A DNA stretch of 64,000 nucleotides from Baylisascaris procyonis. Its lineage: Eukaryota; Nematoda; Chromadorea; Rhabditida; Ascarididae. The stretch covers positions 556,001-620,000 of the forward strand of contig JAZARR010000204.1 in the NCBI GenBank assembly GCA_037389465.1. Reading direction: 5' to 3'. The notes under the pieces are model-generated. The model saw only the letters and a program-made list of their open reading frames with translations. It made no database searches and was not told where the DNA came from. Shown in pieces: positions 1-12,000 of this stretch. The translations under genes and the position numbers were made by a program. The stretch's first letter is position 1. Each line of letters starts with the position of its first letter.

Positions 1-53
1 TGAAATGACAGGAAGTTAAAAAAAAATTTTTTTTCTTTTGAAAAGAAACGAAC

Positions 54-165
54 CAGTGCTCTCATCGGCGGCTAGAATTCCTTTGCCAGGTGCAACGATT
101 GCTTGTGCAATTTGTCGCAGTTCATCTTCCTGCTCTTTCGTTAAGTATTGTGAATATGAAGCCAT
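54..165 (-). CDS. Class I fructose-bisphosphate aldolase, first coding exon (partial gene)
   Basis: Cytosolic glycolytic and gluconeogenic enzyme that reversibly cleaves fructose-1,6-bisphosphate to dihydroxyacetone phosphate and glyceraldehyde-3-phosphate. The exon encodes residues 1-37 plus one base. It starts [10 protein letters not shown] and ends with the class I signature [11 protein letters not shown], whose Asp is the catalytic Asp33 of rabbit aldolase. The ATG is at 165-163. An acceptor TTTCAG lies four bases upstream (170-171), which suggests SL trans-splicing or a 5' UTR intron. The donor after base 54 is GTTCGT. The remainder of the enzyme (about 360 residues in the family, including the Schiff-base Lys) lies left of the window. 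The Tyr and Gln near the start resemble C. elegans aldo-1. I am sure of the family but not of which paralogue. Confidence 0.93.
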
Positions 166-527
166 CTTCCTGAAATATTCACCTTAACTATTCAAATATT
201 TTTGAAGTCATTCAAAAAAAACGGCGTTTTCTTCGTCAAGTAAGACACGCAAAATAGGTTCAATCATAGGTGTGAAAATTCACGCAGTTAAAACATTCGA
301 CTCCTATCGTCAGTTTTCGACTCCTACCACAATAAAGATTCGACAAACGATAAAAAAGTGCATTAAAAGCGCCGTGATACTAGCATGGATAGTTTGATTA
401 GGAAAGCCAACCAGCGAGAAAGAATATATACCCATAAAACATGACCCATTATTTTTGACCTTCATTTGTGACCTAGTGGAAGGGGATTAGGGGGGGGGGG
501 GCGGAAGGGGATTTAAGTATGAGTTAC

Positions 528-574
528 CTCTTCTGCAACTGGCCATACGACGTGAAACCGTCAGCTGAATGCGG
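528..574 (-). other. Probable upstream exon of the aldolase gene (5' UTR or N-terminal extension)
   Basis: A 47-base segment on the aldolase strand is preceded by about 70 bases of almost pure pyrimidine ending in CACCAG, a very strong 3' splice site, and followed by a good donor, GTAACT. Spliced to the acceptor at 170, it is open in frame with the aldolase ATG: codons for 15 residues, then a split AG|G codon, Lys and the aldolase Met. No ATG is seen in that frame in this exon. A different frame does start with ATG but stops soon after the junction. It could therefore be 5' UTR, part of an N-terminally extended isoform, or a splice-like accident of the pyrimidine repeat. Confidence 0.4.
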
Positions 575-1915
575 CTGGTGAGAGGGAGGGGGAGAGGAAG
601 AGGGAGAGGGAGAGGGAGAGAGCAGGGCAACGGTGGGGGAGGAGGGGGAGGTAGCCAAAGGATGAGAGAGCTTACATATATATGATGCGAATCTATCAAG
701 CAACATAAATACTTCAATTACAGGCAAATAAATGAAAAAACATACAAATTACTTTTGAGTTCTTTACGTTCCTCACTTAGGATCATATAATTTTCCAATT
801 CTCTAAGCAGTGTAACTTTCCCACCTTCAAATAACGAGAGCCACTCCCCCCCCCCTCCCCATCTTTTCATCTCTAGATGTCGGTTATTGGAATATAAATT
901 CGAACATGACAACTAAGATACTCACAATTTAAACAGCCGTAAAGCAATCTTCATCAGCACAATACATAAGCCATTAGAGACGAAATTTAGCGTCTCTCAA
1001 CACTTTATCAACTCATATATATTTCAGTCTTTCAATTGAACGAATGAAACGCTGTCTAAATCGACAAGAATTGTGTAAAATAACAGTTGCATTGATGAAA
1101 AAAAAAAGATACTTCTCTCACTAAGCATTTCTTTATATGCTCTCGTAACGCTTGTTGAGAAAGCCTAGATCATGGATATAAACGAGGAAAAGCATTCAAT
1201 GGGGGATTTATGCAATGAAATAAGATCAATGAAAGATTATATCATTTGAATAAAAAATCTGCAAAAAATTAAATTACTATATTTTTATGAATATTTTTTT
1301 CTCCCTTTAACGTATAAATTACGGGCTGAAGGGAGGGGGGGGGTGGGGGTGGGGGGAGTAAATTAGGCCACCCATTAATCCCCACCCCCTACCCTCCCCC
1401 CTTGGCGTTTAGTAAATTATTTTCTTCACAGAAAAAAAGCTGTTTATTTTATCTTCATTCAAAATACAATCAACTACTAGTAATTTGCCGATGATATACA
1501 TTAATATGAAAGAAAAAACAACATAAACCTATGGAATTTAGGCTATAAGCATTATTATATCACTATATCATCCATCTAAACTATATGACTAATAAAAATT
1601 GAAAACGTATTTTACTAATTATACAAACGATTTATCAATATTCAAATTATATATTTGAAAGTATATTGCATGACTAGACAATTTTATCCATGCGATCCCC
1701 CTTCCCCCCCCCCCCCCCTAATCCCATATTAAAAAATGTGCATTTCCAATACAAATATTTAGAAAGGCTATACTTTAAAAGTGTAGAAAACATATACATA
1801 AATTTTTAATTTGAATTTTTTAATATTTCAATGGATATACCTTTTCTAAGAGTTTCAGGGATCTACGTATATGAAGATTCAGTGAATATTCGATAGAGCT
1901 TCCCTTTGAATGGTC

Positions 1916-2010
1916 TCTCTTGCAATATTAGAGTCCCTTTGCAATATTAGGATCCCTTTGCAATACTGGAATCCATTTGCAACATTGGAATCCCTTGCAA
2001 TATTGCCGGA
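1916..2010. repeat. Imperfect tandem repeat, about 22 bp, roughly five copies
   Basis: The motif CCCTTTGCAATATTAG recurs with point changes (attgg, actgg, attgc) from about 1916 to 2010. It lies in intergenic DNA and makes a spurious open frame on the plus strand. Confidence 0.8.
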
Positions 2011-2764
2011 TAAACCGGATTCCTTTTTCAGCTATTCATGTGAACGTCAGAGGGAAAATATAACCCCCTCCCCCTTTCAGTGTCTCTTTTTTCTTACTAT
2101 AGTTTTGTTTAACTATTTAAAAAATGAACAACATTTTATTAAATTTGATAGAATATTTGACTCTACATTTGATTTCCTTGTATAATATCTCAACAGTTAT
2201 ATATTTCTTAACGCCCCTTTTAGCGTCAACAAAAAAAAATGTAAAAGGAAACGATATCGGTGCCGAAAAAAATGACATTGACATATAATAAACAAATAAA
2301 GATAAGACTATAAATAAGTTGATAACGTCATCGTTGTTCGAGACAGCTTTCGTCTCTTTTTTTTTGATGATGACTGATGAATTGCCCGATTAAGTCAATA
2401 TGAGACTTTCTTCTAAAGCTTACAGCATAAAAAAATTCCATCTAGTGAGTCTAAATTTCTGAATCCATTTTAGGGACCAATAATATTTTCCATTTCACAT
2501 ATGGGAAAGTGGTTGAATTTTGCTATTATTTATCAACTACTGATAATTGATAAAAAAGTATTTCTTTCTTCGGCTTTATACATTTTTATTTCATATTCTT
2601 CATAGTCCAATATTTCTGCAAATGACTTTTGTAGGAAAATTTTTGAATAAATTTTTAAATGAGAAAAGTAGTGACCTGAATTAAAGAAGAGGAACGAAAA
2701 TTAGATAAATATGAATTGTTTCCGGTCAGCGGAAATGGCAAATGCCATTGTACAACATTGAGGT

Positions 2765-2915
2765 GAGGTCAGGAAGTTCTGGACCTCCCAAAAAAGTTCA
2801 ATTCTAAAGTTCCAGACCTCCCAAAAAAGTTCAATCCTAAAGTTCCAGACCTCCCATAAAATTTTAATTCTAAAGCTGCAGACCTCTCGCAAAAGTTTAA
2901 TTCTACTTTTACAGA
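2765..2915. repeat. Imperfect tandem repeat, about 33 bp, four to five copies
   Basis: Units read as GACCTCCCAAAAAAGTTCAA followed by ttctaaagttcca, with drift toward the right end. Because 33 is divisible by three, it gives a repetitive minus-strand open frame, which I do not treat as a gene. Confidence 0.8.
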
Positions 2916-3139
2916 AATGCATCAAACAAATTCAAAAAATTTCTTCATTGATATTTAAAAAGTTTCAAATTTTCGGTCTGCACAAATCTCTCAAACTGTT
3001 CCAATGTTTTTTGACGCTTAAATAAACATTTTCATGGACAACCACATTTATGAAATTGATGCGTATCACCAAAACTTATATGCAATGACCGATTAAAAAT
3101 CGTCATCATGAAATCCGTAGAAATAAGTAAAAGCTCAAT

Positions 3140-3248
3140 CCTAAGACCGCCAAAAAACAAGTACCCCCTTAATTCCAAGACCCCCCAAGGAACAAATACC
3201 CCCCCCTAATCCTAAGACCCCAAAAAACAAATATCCCCTCCCCCTTAA
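3140..3248. repeat. Imperfect tandem repeat, about 36 bp, three copies
   Basis: Copies of AATCCTAAGACC followed by CAAAAAACAAATACCCCC occur three times with small indels in the C runs. Intergenic; no associated gene seen. Confidence 0.75.
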
Positions 3249-3537
3249 TACCCGGAAAACTCATTTCTAACACCTAAAAGATGGCTAGATGATAAATCTA
3301 ACAACTACGGAATTGGCCCATCGTAAATCTAGGCAACTCGTTAAAATCGATCACGATAACTTTATACAACCCGTTGAGTTAACCATGAAATCTTTATGTG
3401 AATTCAACAAAAATTGGTCACCATATCATTATGCAACAACATTTTCAGTTGGTTTCAACTCGACAAAGATGGTTTTCTACATTTTCAATATCACTTAATC
3501 AATACAAAAACCTATACGAACGATGTCTTCTTTTCTA

Positions 3538-3568
<31 letters not shown>

Positions 3569-5459
3569 ATTTCGCAACGATATTTTATGAATTCTATTCT
3601 TATATCCTATAATTGTTCAAAATTCATACCTATTTAACAATTCTATTGCATAAAGCCACACCTGCTTAACAATTCTACTGCATGAAGTCACATAATCGAA
3701 TTGCTTCTAATCGGTGACGATACATTGAAATTCCCAAAACACGAGAACTCTCTAACGATAAGAACAGACAACCGCATCTGAACGATGCACAGCAACCAAA
3801 TGACGCCATCACTTGATTGACTATAAAAGTTGTTGAGCTCGATGAGACAATGACAAAGAACGCGACATGAAGAGCAAAAAATAAGGGGACGATCAAAACT
3901 CGATCAGGCGCCAACGACGTAATACGATCAAGAAAAATTCTGAAAAAAAAATCGACGCGAAAATAGGCAATGAATATTTTCTATTCTATAGGAAAGTTCT
4001 CGAACTTATTATATCTAAGTATGACCTCAAGTTGAAACCTCAAGTCCTCCACTGAAATGAGGAGAAAGTTTAAAAAAGAGTATTATGAAGAAAAAAGATA
4101 GGGAAAAATAACAATGCAAGAGATGAGAACGTAAAAAAATGAACAGAGAAACAAACAACAATAGAGAGAACGCGAAGAGAATAGAGTAAAAGAGAAAATA
4201 AAATCAATGATAAAATCTTAAATAATGACGTCACAACTTCCGTTTCACAAATATACTCACATGTTATGCGAATTACGTAATAGAAGCCCACCATTTAGCT
4301 ATAGTGAATCATACACTTTTTTTGCGAAATTTTTATCGCTACACTAGGTATCTCTTTGTAGTCAACGCCCCCACCCCCTTCCCTCCATATTTTAGGTCAC
4401 TATTCATATTCTAGGTCACTTATTTCAGGTCTCCTCCCCCCGTACACCACGTTTTGCACAACGAGGTGAACGAGAAATGCAAAAACTCTGGGCTGATGTA
4501 CACTACAAGTTAATTACGCTCAATCGACACTCTATGTTTGATAACTTCCTGTATAAGAATCCTCAAAATTACGCTGTGAAGAATGGAAATGATATTACAT
4601 CCGTATATTCGCTAAGAACCTCTCATTTTATATTGTCATATTGCTACAGAATTCAATGCAATTGGGTAAATTCGAAAACCATTTAAATAAGCTAAGCCGT
4701 TAGGTTCGTTGTAGAAAGATGAAGGCAAATTGCAAAACTAGCAGCAGCTGGCACCAACTGGCTCGAGGAGAAGACGCACACACACCATTGCTGACAGCTG
4801 AGGCAGCAGCAGCACTAGTGCACTTCGATAAATCGATGCTCACTGATGTGAGGCGTTACGCCTCTCGATACCCCCCAACCCACCAACCACACACATCTCT
4901 GTCTATGCGAACACATTTTATAACAACGCAAAGCATCGATGGGCGTTTCAAGTTTTTTTTAATGGTACTGCAATTTGAAACGTGCAAATCACAACAATAA
5001 ATTCAGTTGGGGTGTTTTCTAATGCTAGAGCAATGTTTTCACCAACTTGTTTAACAAACTTAAGTTGGATTAAATTTATAAGTTTACACTTGAAAGCGAT
5101 ATTGGATTAAAAAATTATTTTCCACCTAAGATGATCGTAATTTTCGATTAAAAAAATTCGAAATTTTCAACTTATGTAGGTTTCATTAAGATGCCCCGGT
5201 CGCCTTATAGTCGGTGAGAGTGAATTATGGATAAAGAAAGGAACCTTTTTTAGAATTGGATGGGATTTTTGGGCAATTATTGAACGATTTCTGTGAGGAA
5301 TATTTAGAAGTTGCATATAACTTTTTATAATCAAAATTGAATGATGTGAATAAACAAATGATTTTACGGATTTAAATGACTACAGAGGTTTCTTACCCTT
5401 GATTTGGTTCTTTATTTATAAAATTGTGTACAGCTTTCTCGATATTCTATTTTTTTAAG

Positions 5460-5705
5460 AAATATTCCACTCTATCCTCCCTATCCCTCCTCTCATTCCA
5501 GTTTATCCTCCCCAATCCCCTCCCCTCATCCCAGTTTATCTCCCCTATCCCTCCCCTCATCCGAGTTTATCCCCCCCAATCTCCCCTCATTCCAGTTTAT
5601 CCTCCCTACCCCTCCCTTCATTCCAGTTTATCCTCCCCAATCTCCCCTCATGCCAGTTTATCCTCCCCAATCCCCTCCCCTCATTCCAGTTTATCCTCCC
5701 CGAAT
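5460..5705. repeat. Pyrimidine-rich minisatellite, about 30-37 bp units
   Basis: Seven or so copies of a unit with CATTCCAGTTTATCCTCCCC and a CCTCCCCT tail, with a variable number of C/T blocks. The plus strand is almost pure pyrimidine. It encodes an apparent Pro/Ser-rich open frame that I regard as a repeat artefact. Confidence 0.85.
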
Positions 5706-5944
5706 CTCGAATCTTCCTTGTGTCAAAATCGTTAATGCATCGACTCCATCATCTAATCTATGATTGAGTTTCGATCTTCATCACTGTTACGTGTTGCTTG
5801 CTGCTCTCATCTATTCAATGTCTGTTCGCCAAGAATGCTGCCTTTGTGGATGTATATTGCTTTTTCCTTGTTTTGCTGTTTTTTCCTTTTTGCTTTCCCC
5901 ATGTTTTCCCCACTTCGGGACATTGAAATAAGTGAGTAAACAAG

Positions 5945-5975
<31 letters not shown>

Positions 5976-6297
5976 ATAGACATTGGATAAATGAAAGGAT
6001 ACTGTCAACATGGATTTCCAAAAGAAAGGAATGGATTGTATATTCAAAAAAAGGGGATATTCGGCAGGCTAAACAATTGAACTTGGTGTGGTTTACAATG
6101 GATTTCAACAAGCGAAGCGGCTTCTCATAGAAAAGGCTAATAGATGAGGATCTTATAAGATAAAATGACGCGTGAAAATCGACTATACTGTAATTATAAA
6201 AAGCTAAGCACTTAATTCCTCATATAAAGCAATTAATCAACATTAACGATTATTTGTGACTCGTTAAAATGAGCCTAGCGATGATTTGTTGGGCGAA

Positions 6298-6347
6298 GTA
6301 CATTTGCGCCATTTTTTAGTACATTTGCGCCATTTTTTAGTTGACAT
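6298..6347. repeat. 25-bp direct repeat, two perfect copies
   Basis: The sequence AGTACATTTGCGCCATTTTT is directly repeated. Short intergenic duplication with no other feature. Confidence 0.8.
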
Positions 6348-7206
6348 TATGTCAATTAAAATAACACCATTAGATCGGTAGAACTGATCGAATAATTCGA
6401 GAGATCGCAGAAAGTCATGCAATATTTAATTACTGCAAAAATTTAAACGCAATTTGCAAAAATTTGAATGCAATTTTTTTTTTTTTGCATAATATTTTTT
6501 CACTTACATATAACGAATAAATAATCGTTGATTTTTATTGAAATGAATTATCTAAATTATTTTGTTTGTAATTTTTAATTCAATTTTACATATCGATTTA
6601 GTTCAATTAATTTTTTTATAATTTTTAATTTTCTGTTTGCAAAAAAAAATAAAAAAATAAAATCAGTAACATTAAACGTTGCTCTCAAGCTTGAATGCTA
6701 ACTTAACTAAGTTGCTCAAGTTTAATAAGTTGGAATTGAAATGTTTGCATTTCGTTATTTGTACGGTGAACGAGGAGGGATGAAGTGAGGCAATGTGCAT
6801 ACGTGCTAATCAATGCGGCTGTTTGCGTTTTTAAGTTTAGTCAGCAGCGTTAGCAAGCTAAATGCGATATAGATGAGGGATATCCGCTATACCCTCATCA
6901 CCCCAACAAATCCACTCATCTTTCAACAGCCTATAGCTAGTAGACTCGTGCAAATGCCAACTTATTTCAAGTGGAAATTACACTTACGAATAGATAAATG
7001 TAAACGGAATGAGACAGATAGAGAATAAAACGCGAATCTCTCAGAAATATGCTCGAAAAGTTGGAGATGAAAGTTACAATATAATCGCATCGCCTAAAAA
7101 ATGCGTGCAATTTCTACTAGGTCACTATATCATCCGTTATTTTATCCTTGTTATATGCGTCATAGATAAGAATACGAATGAAAATCCCATTGCTATGTGA
7201 TCTATA

Positions 7207-7209
<3 letters not shown>

Positions 7210-7256
<47 letters not shown>
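7210..7256. repeat. (AT)n microsatellite
   Basis: Perfect AT dinucleotide run in intergenic DNA. Confidence 0.97.
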
Positions 7257-7259
<3 letters not shown>

Positions 7260-8882
7260 ACCTCATTCGATTAATCTAATTTTCGATTAGAACAAGAATA
7301 AAACTAAAATAAAAAATATATCTGAAACAGAAAGGTGTATGGGTAGGGTGAAGTACAGTTGTATTCCGTGGATTCAGAGAGAGTTCAACGCTTTGTCAAA
7401 AAAATCGTCAATTTCTTTTCGGACGCATATATCGCTAGCAAAAATAACAACTCCCTTTATAATTGTATAAAAATTCTACAAATATTTAAAGCTTCATATA
7501 TAGTACTATTTTGTACAAAAACAGTAAATAATTGTTTTATAAAATATTTTATTCAAGAATTAAGCATCGCAGATTCTATAGAAGAAAGGACGAAAACGTT
7601 TCTAATAAAAAATTTTACACATCACATAGAATTCCATTAAGATATATTTGACAGACTAAGCTATCTATTTTTATTGAATATTCTGAAAAGAAATTCATTA
7701 AAAAAAACTTTGAAACGATCCAATTTCATTAAAAACTTCAAAGATGAACGAATCTAATTTCAGTGAAAATAATCCATTAAATACGCAAAAAAAAAAAAAA
7801 AACTATAGAAGATGGGTATTTCGTGGTTGTGAACTCTTGCGTCAAGCGGCGAAGTATAATCACACCAATATCCTTTGGTGATATTTCCCAGACGATCGGG
7901 CGTTAGTACATCGATGTTTTCTTTTATCAAACAAGCTTCCCTGGAAATTATCCTTTGATAATCCATTTTTATCTGCTTCATAGGGGGATTTAAACATCTA
8001 TAGTGGATGGATTCGAACTATTACAGCGAGTTCCAGGCTGGTTGGTGCTACAGATCTTAGGGGTTGAGACGAATTTTTAAATTTATAGCTCAGTGTTTAA
8101 GTTTCATCGTAGATCAAGCATGAAAATCATGAGGTGCTCGTGCTTATACCTGTAGACAGATCGATAAACCAGGATAATTCCATGTAATTCAACGATCTTC
8201 TTCCCTTTGCATCTAAACACCAACCATGTAGTAACGAATTATTGTTGAACATAATATTTTAATTTTTATTTGTCGTAGATTTTTATAAAAGAGTGTATCT
8301 AACGTTTGATTTTATTAGAACGATATCAAAGAAAGACGCTTTCAACGTCGATGATTTCTAATTTCGATTCTTTACAACGAAAATTTTAATAAACTTCATA
8401 ACGTTTAAAACATTAAAATATCATAGAAACAATTGCTTTATATTAGAACAAAACTGAGAAATTGTTGAAAAAAAAATAATAAATATTTACAAACAATCGA
8501 AATAACAAACAAACAAACAAACAAAAAAACGACTATTAAAAATAATCTAAAAATATAAAAAAATAATAAAAAATAACCTTAAAATATCAACAAATGTAAC
8601 ATTCACTTTCGAGTTGTTACAAATGAATTTTGATTTTATACTTAAATATTTCTTCAAATTTTTTTTCAATAAGGCTTAGAAAAACAATCCAGACTATGAA
8701 GTGATAGCGGCGTCAATCCATTGATCCATAGAATCTCACAAGCGAAAGAAACCCTAAACTATCAATTAATGCCAGGAAATATCCCATCTTTTCTTTGAAA
8801 TTGATAGCATAAAAACAACTCGAAACATACAAAACTTGGAATGTTAAAATGAAGCACTTCTCATTCAATTATTAACCCCTAA

Positions 8883-8888
8883 TTTATT
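8883..8888 (-). terminator. Candidate polyadenylation signal of MED1
   Basis: AATAAA on the minus strand (TTTATT on plus), about 195 bases after the MED1 stop codon. It is the nearest canonical signal downstream. Cleavage would fall roughly 15-25 bases further left. Confidence 0.5.
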
Positions 8889-8964
8889 TGCTTCCTTTTA
8901 GAAATATTTCACATTCAACTGAATGAAGCAAATCATCATCGAAAAGTGAGATTTCAGACCAATT

Positions 8965-9058
8965 GAGAACTGATCAAACAATACTGGTAGAGCTGATCAA
9001 TCAATATTGATAGAGGTGATCAGGCAGTGCTGATAGAGCTGATCAATCAATGTTGATT
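8965..9058. repeat. 23-bp tandem repeat in the MED1 3' UTR, four copies
   Basis: Units of AGAGCTGATCAATCAATATT followed by gat, with variants GTGATCAGGCAGTGC. They begin about 25 bases after the MED1 stop codon, so they should be transcribed as 3' UTR. Each unit contains TGATCA, a palindrome. Confidence 0.8.
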
Positions 9059-9081
9059 ATAGTGCTATCGCTGATCGCCTC

Positions 9082-12000
9082 TTATTCATCATCAGCAACT
9101 ATTTTCAATGCTTCTGAAGGACTATCGGCCGACTTCGAAAGCGCGCTCAAATCGGGACTTTTATCGACTCCGGATGAAGGTGGTTGCTCCGGAACGGTGT
9201 TTTTTGGAGAGGTTTGTTGCTTAGAAGGAGCTAACGCCATCCATCGTCCTGCGGATGGTGGTGGTGGGGGTGCTATTCCTGGATTCATCGGGGGCATCAT
9301 TCTCGGTGGTGGTACCATTGGCCTGAAATTAAAGCAAACCATCAGCGCATACACATAGGTCTCTAATCAATAGACAACCTCAATGCACAAACGAACGAAT
9401 CAAAATTTTCATATCACTGTGTATACCGAGTTTCATAAGCCATATATTGCGGATGATGCTTTCTATATAAAGAAAATTAAACGATAAATAACCTGGGTGG
9501 ATGATGTAATACGGTACGCGGATCAGGAAGTAATGCACGTCGACCAGTACCACTAACGATTGGAGGCATCGGAATCGAACGGAACAAATTTGGTTGAGTA
9601 TCCATCGACGGCGCTTTTAGAATCGATTTCGCGGGTTTCGGTGGGAATATTGTTGGTGGTGGACATGGCATTGGTCCATTGGTCATTGTTATTGGGGCAT
9701 TCGTTTGTCCACTAGTACTCGTCGTTGGTGTGGTGGTGGCTGTTGATGATGGCTCATTTCTTTCATTTTCAATTACCTGAATTACACGTCGAGATTTACC
9801 GTATTTACTTGCATTCTTCTCTTCTTAAACCCTATATATAGCCCCTCCCCCCCCTCAGTTGGAATAGGCCAACAAAATTGTGCTCGATAATTCCTATTTA
9901 AACCTAAAAGGGTATTAAGACGTGAAAATTGCGGAGCCAAATGTCACTCCATTATTTCCAAGGTTCAAATACTTTTAATAGAGCTGGGTTCAAAGCACAC
10001 CTAAAATATAAACGAAATTCGACATGCAAAATCGAGGTTTCTAATCGATTTTTAATGACTGAAGCAATCGAATAATCGACTCTAAGCATTCTCATAACAA
10101 ATTAATTCAAAAACTTCTTAAAACGTCGTAAAAAAAAACAAATCTCATTAAAAAAAAACAAATAAAAAATAATAATAAGCTCACCTTAGGTATTTTAAAA
10201 TTTTTGAGACTTGCGAATGCAGGCACTTGTGGTGGGAATTCCATACGTGATGCTTTCTGCTCAACCGGCGGCGGTGGACGGTCTAATTTTGGCTTCTGAA
10301 AATACTTCTATCTTCTTTCTAGCCATTCTAATAGACCAAAATCGACTTTCACTAACACCTTTCTATTCATAACTTCTTTTAATATCAAATTTTTCATCAA
10401 ATATTCAAAAAAAAATCTTCAATTACGCATCAAATATGCTCGATGATCGTGATATACCAACTAAACTATGCAATTGTAATATGCCATTTTTAGAAAAGAT
10501 GATAATTCATAAGAAAAAAAAGGGATTTTACTTCCGCAAAGGAACAATCCAAAAACTAAGACAAACAAGCAATAGACACTTCTTTTGCTCCATTAAATTA
10601 TGTAAATCATTTGCAAATGCAGCATTAACAATAATAAATAATAATAATAATAAATAATAATAATAATGTAGCACTAATAATAATAAATAATAAATAATAA
10701 ATAATAATAATAAAAATGTAGTACTAATAATGATAAATAATAAATAATAATAATAAAAATGTAGCACAAGCACTAATAAATAAATTATTGTACTATAATC
10801 AAAAAGGCTAAAATAGGTATCTTTTAAAAAAAAGACCTTGCCACTTCCTGATGAATCGCCTTTACGTTCCCTTTTGGCTGATTTGCGAGAGCGTTCCTCT
10901 TGTAGTCTTGACTTCTCTTTCATTTGTTTCTGTCGGAAAAGAGCTTTTTCCTCACGTGATCTCGACGATGATGGGGGTTGACCAGTGAGACGCGATGAAC
11001 TGTAAGTAATTATAAGTATAAATTACATAGGGAATTATGCACTTAAAAAGAGAAAAGAAAGAAAGAAAAAAAATGATGAAATTAAAAGCAATATAAGATT
11101 AAGACGATATAACATTTAATTTAAATTTACATTAAATTATAATTGTATATTTAAATTTTTGAAGATTTTCTTTAAAAAAAATTGTTTGCAATACGATTAT
11201 ATATAATAACCGAAATTATAAACAAACTATTAGAGCGCCATTGCTCATAATTATATATTTCAATAACACGAACGTTATTTATTAATACAAATAAAAGCAT
11301 TAAAAATTATCCAACCGCCTCTCACCTATATCACTTCGCAATATAAAACTGCCATTATAGAAAGTTAAGTAATATTTAATCAAGTAATACTGGTTGAGTA
11401 ATATAGCTAAGTAATACTAAGAGTAATACTCAACCGATATTTCAAAGAAAGTTAAAAACGAACGGTGAAATTGTTGAAGGGTATTGCGGTGTTGAGGATT
11501 TATTTGTTGGTTGCTGTTTTAGTTTAATCATAATCTTCAAGTCAGAAGTCGGCTGCTCAACCGTTGATGTAGGTGTCACTCGAGCACTTGGTGATGCACG
11601 AGCTCCAGGTGATGCCGATGCTATCGGTGTTGAGGCACCTTCCTGCTTCACCAAAGTTGACTAAAACGATAAAAAAATTTAAAAAAAAGAACGGATAACT
11701 GATAAAAATTCAGGAAATCTAAAATAAACCCATCTTTTTTCATAAAAATACCTCATATGTAAGAATCACCTTCAAAGCCCCGAGGCTCATTTCCAAAATT
11801 GCCATGAGCAACGCTAATATAGCTGATAATCAAAAGAAACGACAATGTGTCTAAGTGCAAGTTTTCCATACCGTTATTATTATAATACGAACATCGATCA
11901 CGGATAAGTCATTCCAAAAAAATTGATCATTAAGAATTAGGATATTAGAAGGAGATTAGGTCAAGGGGAGGGGCAGGGGAGGAAAACAAATGAGATGGTT

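Larger units (their letters stand above)
580..8880. other. Intergenic region between aldolase and MED1
   Basis: I see no convincing gene here on either strand. Open frames are short and built from repeats or low-complexity sequence. It holds several minisatellites (listed separately), homopolymer G/C runs near 490, 840, 1335 and 1705, a (TAAA)n run at 5944-5979, an (AT)n run at 7210-7256 and a CAG-like stretch near 4740-4815. A minus-strand open stretch at 7810-7981 has a less repetitive composition but no splice partners or family I recognise. Confidence 0.6.

Noticed and set aside
7760..7981. Minus-strand frame with a non-repetitive middle (KENIDVLTPDRLGNITKG)
   Set aside because: No recognised family, no start context, no chainable exons, and it ends in a poly-A run. 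Could be a decayed exon but is not supported.
7985..8050. tRNA-like B box GTTCGAATCC on the minus strand near 8015
   Set aside because: No A box at the right distance and no acceptor stem.
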